A DNA stretch of 64,000 bases. Source: Proteobacteria bacterium SG_bin9 (GTDB lineage Bacteria; Pseudomonadota; Alphaproteobacteria; Rhizobiales; Xanthobacteraceae). The position numbers and the translations under genes are program-made. Shown piece after piece: positions 36,220-46,136 of this stretch; the first letter of the stretch is position 1; every line of letters begins with the position of its first letter. Below the pieces are notes generated by a model. It saw only the letters and a program-made list of their open reading frames with translations. It made no database searches and was not told the origin of the DNA. The stretch spans positions 30,188 through 94,187 of the forward strand of contig LWDM01000059.1 of assembly GCA_002083525.1 (NCBI GenBank). Direction: 5' to 3'.

Positions 36220-37908
36220 TTAGACGCGCGTCATGTCGAATTGCGCCTTCTGGCCGGTGCCGTAGCGCTGCAGCGCGCCGACTTCACCCACCGCATTTGG
36301 CCGCTGGAAAATCCAGTTCTGCCATGCGGTCAGGCGCGAGAAGATCTTCGATTCCATCGTCTCCGGGCCGACGAAGCGCAGATTCGCCTCCATGCCGGTG
36401 AGGCTGTCGGGCGAGAAGCTCGAACGCTCCTCGAAGAACACGCGCACCTCGTCGTCCCAGTCGATGTCGTCGAGCGCGAAAGTAATCAGGCCCAATTCCT
36501 CTGCCGCTTCCGCGTCGAGGGACTCACCTTTTTTGGCGGCAGCCTTCTCCACATCCGACGGGTCGGCCTGGAAGCGTGACTCCAGCCGCGTCAGACCATG
36601 GCTCATCGGGTACGGACCGAAGTTCATGGCGCTGAGCACGATCGCCGGCGGGGCGCGGTTGTCGCCCTGCTTCTGGCCGATCAGCATGTAGGAGCGGTCG
36701 GCAGCGAACACGAGTTCCGCGAGCGTGCCGGCGAAGCACGAACCCGGCTCGACCAAGGTCACCAGCGTACGTGAAGTGACATCGATACGCTTGAGCACGC
36801 GCTTCCAGTAATGCCGCACCTCGTTGACCAGCCAATGATCCTTGTTCGCGTCGAGGAACGCGTCATAAGCGATCACGTTGCCCGCATCGCCGACCGACTT
36901 GAACACCAGCATCGCGATTTCAAGCTCGTTGATGCGCAGATGCAGAATCGCATCGTCCAACTCGCGCGCGGCCTGCAGCGGCCAGAACGACGCGCCCTGC
37001 GCCTGCATCGCCGCCACATCCGCCGGCGGCGCAGCGTCGCTGGCTTTGATCGTAATGGTGGCCGAGCGACCGGCGCGGTCAAGATCGACGCTGACGAAGT
37101 CATAGCGGATGCTGTCGCCGTCGATGGTGCGTTTAAGGGGTGACAGCTTGATGCCTTCGCCGCTGCCGGCGCGCTTCGACTTGCCCGCAAATTCCTTGGC
37201 GCGTTCGGCAACCTTCGCATCGAGCTTCGAGTTCGGGACGATCTCGTCGACGAGCCGCCACTGCACGGCTCGCTTGCCCTTCACGCCCTCTTCGATGGTG
37301 CAAAAGAAGTCCGCGTGGTCACGGCGCACCTTGCGCTTGTCGACGACGCGCGTGAGGCCGCCGGTGCCTGGCAGCACTGCAAGCAGCGGCACTTCCGGCA
37401 ACGCCACCGCGGCCGAGCCGTCGTCGGCGAGAATGATGTGATCGGCCGCGAGCGCGAGCTCGTAGCCTCCGCCTGCGGCTGTGCCGTTCACGACGCAGAT
37501 GAATTTCTGACCCGAGTTCTCGCTCGAGTCCTCGATACCGTTGCGTGTCTCGTTGGTAAATTTACAGAAGTTGACCTTGTGCGCATGCGTCGAGCCCGCA
37601 AGCATGCGGATGTTGGCGCCGGCGCAGAACACGCGGTTCTTGCCCGAGCGCATCAGCACGGTCTTTACCTGCGGATGCTCGAAGCGAAGCCGCTGCACGG
37701 CGTCCGCAAGTTCGATATCGACGCCGAGATCGTAGGAGTTCAGCTTGAGCTGATAGCCCTCGAACAGGCCGCCATTCTCATCGACGTCCATGGTGAGCGT
37801 CGCGACGTCGCCCGCGACATCGAGCTTCCAATGGCGGTAGCGCGAAGGGTCGGTCTGGAAGTCGATATGCTTGGCGCCATTTGCGAGTTTGCGATCCTCA
37901 CCGGCCAT
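36220..37908 (-). CDS. boxC: 2,3-Epoxybenzoyl-CoA dihydrolase BoxC
   Basis: A 562-residue crotonase-superfamily enzyme that opens and cleaves the epoxide ring hydrolytically, giving 3,4-dehydroadipyl-CoA semialdehyde and formate. The N-terminal enoyl-CoA hydratase fold has FCAGANIRML and the oxyanion segment CVVNGTAAGGGYELALAADH; a second crotonase-like half follows. Length matches BoxC. The ATG at 37908 has AGGGTGG upstream; an in-frame GTG three codons earlier is less likely. A palindrome containing TATAAT lies 34 bp upstream and marks an internal promoter of the box operon. Confidence 0.95.
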   Translation of the reverse strand: MAGEDRKLANGAKHIDFQTDPSRYRHWKLDVAGDVATLTMDVDENGGLFEGYQLKLNSYDLGVDIELADAVQRLRFEHPQVKTVLMRSGKNRVFCAGANIRMLAGSTHAHKVNFCKFTNETRNGIEDSSENSGQKFICVVNGTAAGGGYELALAADHIILADDGSAAVALPEVPLLAVLPGTGGLTRVVDKRKVRRDHADFFCTIEEGVKGKRAVQWRLVDEIVPNSKLDAKVAERAKEFAGKSKRAGSGEGIKLSPLKRTIDGDSIRYDFVSVDLDRAGRSATITIKASDAAPPADVAAMQAQGASFWPLQAARELDDAILHLRINELEIAMLVFKSVGDAGNVIAYDAFLDANKDHWLVNEVRHYWKRVLKRIDVTSRTLVTLVEPGSCFAGTLAELVFAADRSYMLIGQKQGDNRAPPAIVLSAMNFGPYPMSHGLTRLESRFQADPSDVEKAAAKKGESLDAEAAEELGLITFALDDIDWDDEVRVFFEERSSFSPDSLTGMEANLRFVGPETMESKIFSRLTAWQNWIFQRPNAVGEVGALQRYGTGQKAQFDMTRV

Positions 37909-37941
37909 GGGTGCCACCCTGTTCGTTTCTCGTTGGAATAA

Positions 37942-37953
37942 GCATTATAATGC
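37942..37953. promoter_or_regulatory. Putative BoxR operator/promoter before boxC
   Basis: GCATTATAATGC is a perfect 12-bp palindrome flanked by A and AT (so TGCA is also present), upstream of boxC. It resembles the palindrome between bclA and boxR and the site before the ABC importer. It contains TATAAT and so may overlap the -10 element, as a repressor site often does. Confidence 0.55.
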
Positions 37954-38048
37954 ATGTTTAAGAGACAAGGTCCAGCCCAATCGCCGCAAACCTGCATTTT
38001 CTTTCATATAGCGTCTGGACTACGGTGATTGCCGATTCAGTAGTAAGA

Positions 38049-38549
38049 TCAAGCCATTAAGCCAAACTTGATCGACAATCCCGGCCCGTCAGCCTCCGCC
38101 AGCTGCCCGGCAACGCGTGTAATCGGGAAACGCTCCGCCGCACTCGTCGGAAACGATGGCTTCGGTGCCCGCGCAGTCAGTTCGCCCAGTTCGGTGCGCG
38201 CGTCGGACAGCAACCGGTCGACGGCTCGCGCGCGGCCGAGACGATTCTTCAGCCCGGCATTGGCAATTTGGATGCACGCACGAAGCAGGATGCGATCGCG
38301 TCCGCCTTTCGGTGCGGCCTGCCACACGGCTTCGAGAATTTCGTGCGCCTCCCAGAAGAAGCCCGCATCGTTGAGCGCAAAACCGTAGCGCAGCGCCGGA
38401 TGATCGAACGGCACGAACGCATCGAACCGCGCCGGCACCAGTGCCTTGGCGCGCGACAGCGTATCGTCGTCGGGTTCAGGCGTTTCGCCGGGCGTATAGA
38501 TCCAGCGCGGCAGTTCGAGTGACGTGAGCGTGTCCGCGGTCACGCTCAT
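38049..38549 (-). CDS. DUF309 domain protein in the box cluster
   Basis: A 166-residue cytoplasmic protein with the DUF309 core: ALNDAGFFWEAHEILEAVWQ, then LLRACIQIANAGLKNRLGRARAVDRLL. The conserved HE...W segment suggests a small helical bundle; its function is unknown. It begins 4 bp after the hydrolase gene and so is co-transcribed with the benzoate-CoA ligase, which places it in aromatic acid catabolism by association only. Confidence 0.82.
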   Translation of the reverse strand: MSVTADTLTSLELPRWIYTPGETPEPDDDTLSRAKALVPARFDAFVPFDHPALRYGFALNDAGFFWEAHEILEAVWQAAPKGGRDRILLRACIQIANAGLKNRLGRARAVDRLLSDARTELGELTARAPKPSFPTSAAERFPITRVAGQLAEADGPGLSIKFGLMA

Positions 38550-38553
38550 CGCA

Positions 38554-39375
38554 TCACGCCGCGCGGCCGAGCGCGCCCTCGCCGTGGCCTTTGAGGATAC
38601 GATTGGCGAAATCGTTGACAGCCTTCAGCGTTGCATCAGCAGCCTCACGATGCGGCGCGTGGCCTGCGCTCTTCAGCATCGTGACGTCGACCGGGCAGTA
38701 GCACTCCTCGCGCGCGATCTCGATCTGCCGCGCAGTACCGTACTGATCCGCTTCGCCTTGCACGATCTGGATCGGCACGCGGATGTAAGCGAGCGACTCC
38801 GAGACATCCCAGTTGCGGAAGGCGGGATCGAGCCACGCGGTATTCCAGCCGTAGAACGCGTTGTCGACGTCCTTGTGCCAGCGCGCGAGCTTCGTCTTGA
38901 GATCGGTCGTCTCGTATGTGGTCTTGATCGCCGCGATCGACTCGACCGAAATATCCTCGACGACGAAATGCGGCGCAATCAGCGACAGCCCGCGCACGCG
39001 ATGATCCTGCACGCCGCCGGCGTAGATCGTCGCAATCGATGCGCCGTCGGAATGACCGAGCAGGAGGCCGCGGCGGAACCCAATGGCATCGAGCAGCTTC
39101 GGCAGCACGTCGAGCGCCTCGGCGTGCATGTAGTCGACCTTGCGCGGCAGCTTCACCGGCGACGACGCGCCATACCCCGCGCGCGAGTAAACAAACACAC
39201 CAGCGCCTGTTGCCGTCTGCAGCTTGTCCGGAAACTCTCCCCACAGCCCAACGCTGCCGAGACCTTCATGCAGCATGACGATGGTCGGCGCCTTATCGGG
39301 CGCAGGCCCAATGGCGCGATACTCGAGCTCGCTTGCGCCGATCTGCAAACGTCCTGATTCTTTCCAGACGGTCAT
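38554..39375 (-). CDS. Alpha/beta-fold hydrolase of the box cluster
   Basis: A 273-residue hydrolase. The nucleophile elbow GHSDGAS has Ser109; the oxyanion segment LHEGLGSVGLW and the catalytic His in SAGHAPHRE are present. AAGGATGG precedes the ATG at 39375. Known box clusters often carry a lactone hydrolase or thioesterase that handles dead-end CoA products or the BoxC lactone; that role is inferred from position between the ligase and DUF309 genes. Confidence 0.85.
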   Translation of the reverse strand: MTVWKESGRLQIGASELEYRAIGPAPDKAPTIVMLHEGLGSVGLWGEFPDKLQTATGAGVFVYSRAGYGASSPVKLPRKVDYMHAEALDVLPKLLDAIGFRRGLLLGHSDGASIATIYAGGVQDHRVRGLSLIAPHFVVEDISVESIAAIKTTYETTDLKTKLARWHKDVDNAFYGWNTAWLDPAFRNWDVSESLAYIRVPIQIVQGEADQYGTARQIEIAREECYCPVDVTMLKSAGHAPHREAADATLKAVNDFANRILKGHGEGALGRAA

Positions 39376-39391
39376 TGTGCCATCCTTGTTT

Positions 39392-40939
<1,548 letters not shown>

Positions 40940-41001
40940 GAAGCGCTTCCTCCCATGGATTTTTTCCGGAGCTTAATCCCTTGGGGATCACGCCCGATTT
41001 A

Positions 41002-41013
41002 GAATTATAATTC
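41002..41013. promoter_or_regulatory. Putative BoxR operator between bclA and boxR
   Basis: GAATTATAATTC is a perfect 12-bp palindrome in the 119-bp divergent gap. On the minus strand a TTGACA near 41042 with TTTATA about 18 bp later gives a plausible bclA promoter, and the palindrome lies just downstream of that -10, where a bound repressor would block transcription. Confidence 0.6.
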
Positions 41014-41058
41014 ATATAAAGCCAGCCAGCTTGCTTGCTGTCAATCCGTTCCGGCATT

Positions 41059-41991
41059 ATGTTTCAGGTTATGGAGTCGAAGAACCGCGATTCGATGGAC
41101 CAAGGCGACGCCGAAACCGTGTTCCTGCAGGAGCTTGGCCAGCGTGTCCGCACCATGCGGGGCCTGCGCGGTATGTCACGCAAGGTGCTGGCGAAGGTCT
41201 CCGGCATTTCCGAGCGCTACATCGCGCAGCTCGAAAGCGGCAAAGGCAACGTATCGATCGTGTTGCTACGCCGGGTATCGGATGCGATGGCCGCGCGGCT
41301 CGAAGATCTCATCCCGTCCGCGGACTCCTCGCCTGAATGGGCGGTGATGCGCGACCTCGCGCGCAAGGCATCACCGGCGCAGATCGCGCAAGCCAAGGAA
41401 ATTCTCTCCGGACATTCCGGCGCGGCAACGCACATGCCGAAGGCCGGCATTGCGCTGATCGGCCTGCGCGGCGCGGGCAAGTCGACGCTTGGGCGCCTGC
41501 TCGCAAAAAAGATCGGCTGGAATTTCGTCGAGCTCAACAAGGAGATCGAGCGGCAGAACGGTCTCTCCGTCGCCGAGATCATCGCGCTCTACGGCCAGGA
41601 AGGTTTCCGCCGCATGGAGCAGGCCGCGCTCAACCATTTGCTCGCACAGAACGAGCCGATCGTGCTTGCGACCGGCGGCGGCATTGTCTCCGAACCGCTG
41701 ACGTTCGATTTGATCCTGTCGTCCTTCCACACGGTGTGGCTGAAGGCCGAGCCGGAAGAGCACATGAACCGCGTGCGCAGCCAGGGCGATCTGCGGCCGA
41801 TGGCCGACGATCGTTCGGCAATGCAGGAGTTGCGCACCATTCTGCTCAGCCGCGAGCCGCTCTACGCACGCGCGGCCGCGCATGTCGACACCGCGCGCCT
41901 CAGTGTGGATCAGGCGGCTAACCGCCTGATCGAATCCGTGACGCCGATTCTAGCGAAAGCCGAGCGTCCGCGCGTGGTCGCGACGCGTTAA
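41059..41991 (+). CDS. boxR: BoxR/BzdR-type regulator: HTH fused to shikimate kinase-like domain
   Basis: A 310-residue regulator. Residues about 20-80 are an XRE-type helix-turn-helix (LGQRVRTMRGLRGMSRKVLAKVSGISERYIAQLESGKGN); residues about 130-300 resemble shikimate kinase, with Walker A GLRGAGKSTLG. In BoxR and BzdR this domain binds benzoyl-CoA as inducer and the protein represses the pathway. The start is uncertain (ATG at 41059, or 41071); the ribosome site is weak. It is transcribed divergently from the box operon. Confidence 0.93.
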   Translation: MFQVMESKNRDSMDQGDAETVFLQELGQRVRTMRGLRGMSRKVLAKVSGISERYIAQLESGKGNVSIVLLRRVSDAMAARLEDLIPSADSSPEWAVMRDLARKASPAQIAQAKEILSGHSGAATHMPKAGIALIGLRGAGKSTLGRLLAKKIGWNFVELNKEIERQNGLSVAEIIALYGQEGFRRMEQAALNHLLAQNEPIVLATGGGIVSEPLTFDLILSSFHTVWLKAEPEEHMNRVRSQGDLRPMADDRSAMQELRTILLSREPLYARAAAHVDTARLSVDQAANRLIESVTPILAKAERPRVVATR

Positions 41992-42613
41992 ACGTCACAC
42001 AATCGTTTCTGTTTTCAAACAGCCACGCGTCAGCGCCCCTGTTGTTTGAGCGGCGCGGGATCGCCGTAAAGATTGAGGGGAGATGGAGCGCCGCACGGCG
42101 CAACATCGTTGTCCTGTGTCTCGCCTCCGGCTGTGCGGCGGACGCGAAACACCATCGCCTTGCGGCGCTCCACCAACGCTGCGGACAAGTGCGATAACTT
42201 GCACCCGCGGCGCGCGGACGTTTCACGAAGCATACTCGCTCCGCGCGCCCGCTCGACGTTTGTTCAACCGGGGATCCGTGCAAGTACGCTGCGGAGCCAG
42301 TGAGCGCGTAAGCGCCCGCCAGCCGGCGGCTTTCGCCGCCGTGTGATCCGCCGCGGACCTCGCTGCAAGCAGCATCCCCCTTAGTAGGGAGGACGGTCCA
42401 CCCCGGCCTGCCGGGAGCGTGCTTGCGAGGCACACGCGCGGCCGCCGATCCCGCTCCACCATCAAGACGCCTCCGGACAGCGCCCCTCGTGAACGAGACC
42501 AGCGCATCATAAGGCTGGTTCGGGCACCCGGGGATAACTTCGCGGCAGATTATTTTTCAGGCGGCATGCGGAGAGTATCGGTATGTGGTCGCGATAGGCC
42601 TGGGAAATCTCTT
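41992..42613. other. Gene-free, repeat-derived intergenic region
   Basis: About 620 bp downstream of boxR with no convincing gene. It has several inverted repeats (for example GGAGCGCCGC near 42084 against GCGGCGCTCC near 42162), GC-rich hairpins such as GGCGGCTTTCGCCGCC near 42326, and open frames on both strands with repeat-like Arg-rich composition. The section 42370-42540 is purine/pyrimidine mixed and could specify a structured RNA on the minus strand, but I recognise no family. Confidence 0.5.
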
Positions 42614-42730
42614 TGTCCCGGACGCGATGCAGCGTGCAACGCTGCGTCGCAGAGCCGGGACCGTTCCAAACTCAGCGGGCGACATGGCCCCGGACGCACC
42701 GCGTCATTTCATGCCGCGCAGCGTCCGGGG
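42614..42730. repeat. 117-bp two-hairpin repeat, copy A
   Basis: Begins TGTCCCGGACGCGATGCAGC and ends GCGTCCGGGG. The left half folds as GTCCCGG/CCGGGAC enclosing GCAGCGT/ACGCTGC; the right half as CCCCGGACGC/GCGTCCGGGG. A second copy with few differences is at 62608-62726 in the same orientation. This copy ends 4 bp from the stop of the LivF-type gene. Confidence 0.85.
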
Positions 42731-42734
42731 AAAA

Positions 42735-43445
42735 CTACACGCCGAGGTGGCGCTCCAGCATCGGCGGCTGCGATGACAGTGACGCCGGCGTTCCTTCGAA
42801 CACCACCGTTCCCTTCGACAGCAGTACCACGCGATCGGCGATCTTCGACAGGCTGCGGAAATCCTTGTCGACAACAATCGTCGCAACACCCTCGCCGCGG
42901 ATGACGCCGAGCGTCGACCAGATATCCTGCGCCACCATCGGTGCAAGGCCCTCGGTTGCTTCGTCGATCAGGATCAGATCGGGGTTGGTCATCAGCGCGC
43001 GGCCGATGGTGAGCATCTGCTGCTCGCCGCCGGAGAGCTGATGCCCGCCGTTGCTGCGGCGCTGATGCAGGCGCGGAAACAGCTGGAAGATTCGATCGAG
43101 TGTCCACGTGCAGCGGCCATCGATTGATGGACGCGCAGCCACCACGAGATTCTCGACGACACTGAGCGAGCCGAAAACCCCGCGTCCTTCAGGTACAAAT
43201 GCAACGCCGGCACGTGCAATGATTTCCGGCGCCGAGCGTGCGATTTCTTGTCCGGCGAAATGAATCGAACCGCGGCAATCGCTGACGAGACCCATCAGCG
43301 AACGCAGCAATGTGGTCTTGCCCATGCCGTTGCGGCCGATGAGCGCGATCTGCTCGCCCTTCTTCACCTCGAGGTCGATGCCGTGCAGCACCTGGCTAGC
43401 GCCATAGAATGCCTCGAGTTTTCCGGCCTTGAGCAGCACGCTCAT
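42735..43445 (-). CDS. Branched-chain-type ABC importer, ATPase 2 (LivF-like)
   Basis: A 236-residue cytoplasmic ATPase of the HAAT importer class. Walker A GRNGMGKTTL, Q-loop region, signature LSGGEQQML and Walker B LILIDEATEG are intact. The GMGKTT Walker A and EGRGVFGSLSV segment are typical of LivF. It overlaps the LivG-type gene (ATGA), is the last gene of the importer operon, and is followed by repeat copy A. Substrate is probably an aromatic acid, from context rather than from its sequence. Confidence 0.93.
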   Translation of the reverse strand: MSVLLKAGKLEAFYGASQVLHGIDLEVKKGEQIALIGRNGMGKTTLLRSLMGLVSDCRGSIHFAGQEIARSAPEIIARAGVAFVPEGRGVFGSLSVVENLVVAARPSIDGRCTWTLDRIFQLFPRLHQRRSNGGHQLSGGEQQMLTIGRALMTNPDLILIDEATEGLAPMVAQDIWSTLGVIRGEGVATIVVDKDFRSLSKIADRVVLLSKGTVVFEGTPASLSSQPPMLERHLGV

Positions 43446-44215
43446 GCTGCGTCTCCATGCGCACCGAGATAGGCCGCGCGCACCGCCGGATCGGTCCGCA
43501 CATGTTGCGGCAATCCTGTGGCAATGACTTTTCCGTCCTGCATCACCGTCAGACGGTCGGCGAGCTGAAACACGGCGTCCATGTCGTGCTCGACCAAGAG
43601 CACCGCATGACCTTTCCGCAGCGACGCGATCAGCTCGATGATGCCTCGCGCCTCTTGCAGCCCCATGCCGGCGAGCGGCTCGTCGAGCAGGATGATGCGC
43701 GGGCGGGTCGCCAGCACCATCGCGATCTCAAGCTGACGCTGTTCGCCATGGCTGAGCTGGTTGGCCGGAATCGCGATGCGCGACGTGAGGCCGGTGCGCT
43801 CAAGTGCGGCGTTCGCGGCGTCGGTGACTTCCGGATCGGAAAACACGTCGCCGAACATCCTCAGCGGCGCTTTGGCATGCGCCTGCGCGGCGAGCCGTAC
43901 GTTCTCATACACGGTCGATTGTGCGAAGATCGTCGTCTTCTGATACGAACGGCCGATGCCCTGGCGGGCGCGGCGCTCGACGCTGTAACGGGTCACATCG
44001 TGATCATCGAGCACGATGGAGCCGGAGGTGACGTTGAGATCGCCCGACAGCAGATTGATCAGTGTCGACTTGCCAGCGCCGTTCGGGCCGATCACCGCGT
44101 GGATCTCGTCTTGATGCACGTCGAGCGACACGTCGGCGACCGCGCGCAGACCGCCGAACTGTTTCGACAGCGCGTTGGCGCGCAGCGATGCGGCGACGAG
44201 CGCAGCGTCAAGCAT
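43442..44215 (-). CDS. Branched-chain-type ABC importer, ATPase 1 (LivG-like)
   Basis: A 257-residue ATPase partner of the next gene. Walker A GPNGAGKSTLINLLSG, signature LSHGEQRQLEIAM and Walker B IILLDEPLAGM are present, with the LivG-type C-terminal extension (RTDPAVRAAYLGAHG). The ATG at 44215 overlaps the end of the permease gene by 8 bp; an upstream start would overlap more and add a basic, non-homologous stretch. Confidence 0.93.
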   Translation of the reverse strand: MLDAALVAASLRANALSKQFGGLRAVADVSLDVHQDEIHAVIGPNGAGKSTLINLLSGDLNVTSGSIVLDDHDVTRYSVERRARQGIGRSYQKTTIFAQSTVYENVRLAAQAHAKAPLRMFGDVFSDPEVTDAANAALERTGLTSRIAIPANQLSHGEQRQLEIAMVLATRPRIILLDEPLAGMGLQEARGIIELIASLRKGHAVLLVEHDMDAVFQLADRLTVMQDGKVIATGLPQHVRTDPAVRAAYLGAHGDAA

Positions 44216-45203
44216 GCTCCACCTTCGCTTTCGGCTGCTGAGCTTCTTCTGTCTTCTCGCCAAGGACGGCGGTCAGCAAATGACGCACCCCGTGCGGCAG
44301 CAGCAGCACGATAGCGATGACGATCAGACCTTCGGCGAGCTTCCAGTAAACGGTGGTCGCCTTGAGCACCTCTTCTAGACCGAGCAGCACCAACGCACCG
44401 ACCAGCGGACCAGCGACCGAGCGCAGACCGCCAATCAGGACCATCACCAGAATGATCGCGGAAACGTGCCAGCCGAGCGTCTGCGGCGCGATGAAGCCGA
44501 ATTGCGCCGCGGAGAAATAGCCGGCGACGCCGGCAATCGCGCCAGAGATGACAAACGCGATCAGCCGCAGGCGAAAGATCGGAAAGCCGAGCGAGCGGGC
44601 GCGCCGTTCGTTGTCACGGGCAGCCTGAAGGGCATGGCCGAACGGCGAACGCACCAGCATGGTCAGCAATGCGATGGTTGCGACAAGCAGCGCCAGCACG
44701 ACGAAATAAAACGCCAGCGGCTTCTCCAGATCGAGCAGAACCCGGCCCGCAATCGCGATTTCGGGCTTGTAGTTGATGTAGGCGCCGTCCGAGCCGCCGG
44801 CGACGCGCGTGTCGTGGAAAAAGAAGAACAGCATCTCGCCGAAGGCGAGCGTCACCATGATGAAATAGATGCCGCGCGTGCGCAGCGCCAGCGCACCGAT
44901 GATCAGTGCCGCGAAGGCGGAGACACCGACGGCAAACGGAAACGACCACCACAGCGACACGGGATCGTACTTCGGCGTCACCATGGCCAGCACGTAACCG
45001 GCGAGGCCGAAGAACGCAGCATGACACAGACTGACGAGGCCGCCGTAACCGACGACGAGATTGAGCGCCATCGCCAGCATGCCCATGATCAAGGCCTTGC
45101 TGGCGAACTGCACGTAGTACTTCGGCACGAAGAACGGCAAAGCGATCGCGATTGCGAGGAGCAGCGCGGGCACCAGCCAGGCACGAAGATTGATCGGCTG
45201 CAT
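44208..45203 (-). CDS. Branched-chain-type ABC importer, permease 2 (LivM-like)
   Basis: A 331-residue inner-membrane permease with about ten helices. The family sequence NLVVGYGGLVSLCHAAFFGLAGY and the coupling-helix motif ARDNERRARSLG that contacts the ATPases are present. The start at 45203 lies 5 bp after the LivH-type stop; the longer upstream reading lacks support. The C-terminal tail is polar and lysine-rich. Confidence 0.92.
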   Translation of the reverse strand: MQPINLRAWLVPALLLAIAIALPFFVPKYYVQFASKALIMGMLAMALNLVVGYGGLVSLCHAAFFGLAGYVLAMVTPKYDPVSLWWSFPFAVGVSAFAALIIGALALRTRGIYFIMVTLAFGEMLFFFFHDTRVAGGSDGAYINYKPEIAIAGRVLLDLEKPLAFYFVVLALLVATIALLTMLVRSPFGHALQAARDNERRARSLGFPIFRLRLIAFVISGAIAGVAGYFSAAQFGFIAPQTLGWHVSAIILVMVLIGGLRSVAGPLVGALVLLGLEEVLKATTVYWKLAEGLIVIAIVLLLPHGVRHLLTAVLGEKTEEAQQPKAKVEHA

Positions 45204-45208
45204 GAGGA

Positions 45209-46081
45209 CTACACCTCGCGCCGGCCGAGGATGCCGTTCGGCCTCCACAGCAGAACTGCGGCCATCAGCACATAGATCAGGATGCTCGATACGCTCGGGA
45301 AGAAAACCTTGCCGAAGGTGTCGGTGAGGCCGATCAGCAGCGCGCCGATGGCAGCGCCGGTAATCGAACCGATGCCGCCGAGCACGACAACGACGAACGA
45401 CAAAATCAGCATGCCATCACCCATGCCAGGAAACACGGTCGAAACCGGCGACACGACAATGCCGCCGAGCGCGGCAAGCGCGATACCGACCGCGAACACG
45501 TAACGGTTCACCGTATCGAAGGAGATTCCGAGCGCCCGCGTCATCTCGCGGTTCTCGGCGCCGGCGCGCACGATCATCCCGATTTTCGTGCGCTGAACCA
45601 CATGGAAGATCGCCGCCGCCACCAGCAGGCAGAACGCGCAGATCCCGAGGCGATAGACCGAGTACGACATGTTGTCGGTCAGCTGGATCGCGCCGGCAAA
45701 ACCCGCGGGCGCTGCGACCGAATGCACGTCCTTGCCGAACAGGATCTGCCGGACCTCGTCGATGACCAGAATCAGGCCGAACGACAGCAGCACCTGCGCA
45801 AGATGATCGCGGCCGTAGAGCCGCTTGATGAAGATGTTTTCGAGAACGAGGCCGACGACGAAGGCGATTGCGACGCCGCCGATCAGCGCCAGCCAGAAGC
45901 TGCCGGTCGCGGCGGCGATGCCGTAGGCGAGGTACGCGCCGAGCATGTAGAACGCGCCGTGAGCGAGATTGATGACGCCAAGAATGCCGAACACGAGCGT
46001 GAGCCCGCTCGCGACCAGGAACAGGACCATTCCATACTGAAGGGCATTCAGTAACTGAACGCCGAACGTCGCGAGGTCCAT
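45209..46081 (-). CDS. Branched-chain-type ABC importer, permease 1 (LivH-like)
   Basis: A 290-residue inner-membrane permease with about eight helices: QLLNALQYGMVLFLVASGLTL, GVINLAHGAFYMLGAYLAY and the coupling segment RAGAENREMTRALGI are characteristic of LivH. It starts 55 bp after the binding-protein gene, with an intrinsic terminator between, so it is probably expressed at a lower level than the binding protein. Confidence 0.93.
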   Translation of the reverse strand: MDLATFGVQLLNALQYGMVLFLVASGLTLVFGILGVINLAHGAFYMLGAYLAYGIAAATGSFWLALIGGVAIAFVVGLVLENIFIKRLYGRDHLAQVLLSFGLILVIDEVRQILFGKDVHSVAAPAGFAGAIQLTDNMSYSVYRLGICAFCLLVAAAIFHVVQRTKIGMIVRAGAENREMTRALGISFDTVNRYVFAVGIALAALGGIVVSPVSTVFPGMGDGMLILSFVVVVLGGIGSITGAAIGALLIGLTDTFGKVFFPSVSSILIYVLMAAVLLWRPNGILGRREV

Positions 46082-46093
46082 CCCATCTGCCCC

Positions 46094-46124
46094 AAAGAAA
46101 AAGCGGGCCGCGAACGGCCCGCTT
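46094..46124 (-). terminator. Attenuating terminator between binding protein and permeases
   Basis: On the minus strand AAGCGGGCCG (46124-46115 side) pairs perfectly over a TTCG tetraloop with CGGCCCGCTT, followed by TTTCTTT. This is a strong 10-bp intrinsic terminator directly after the binding-protein gene, giving partial read-through into the permease genes. Confidence 0.85.
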
Positions 46125-46136
46125 CCGTCAACTCAG

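Noticed and set aside
41918..42433. 171-codon open frame on the minus strand after boxR
   Set aside because: Arg/Ala-rich, overlaps the end of boxR, no ribosome site; repeat-derived.
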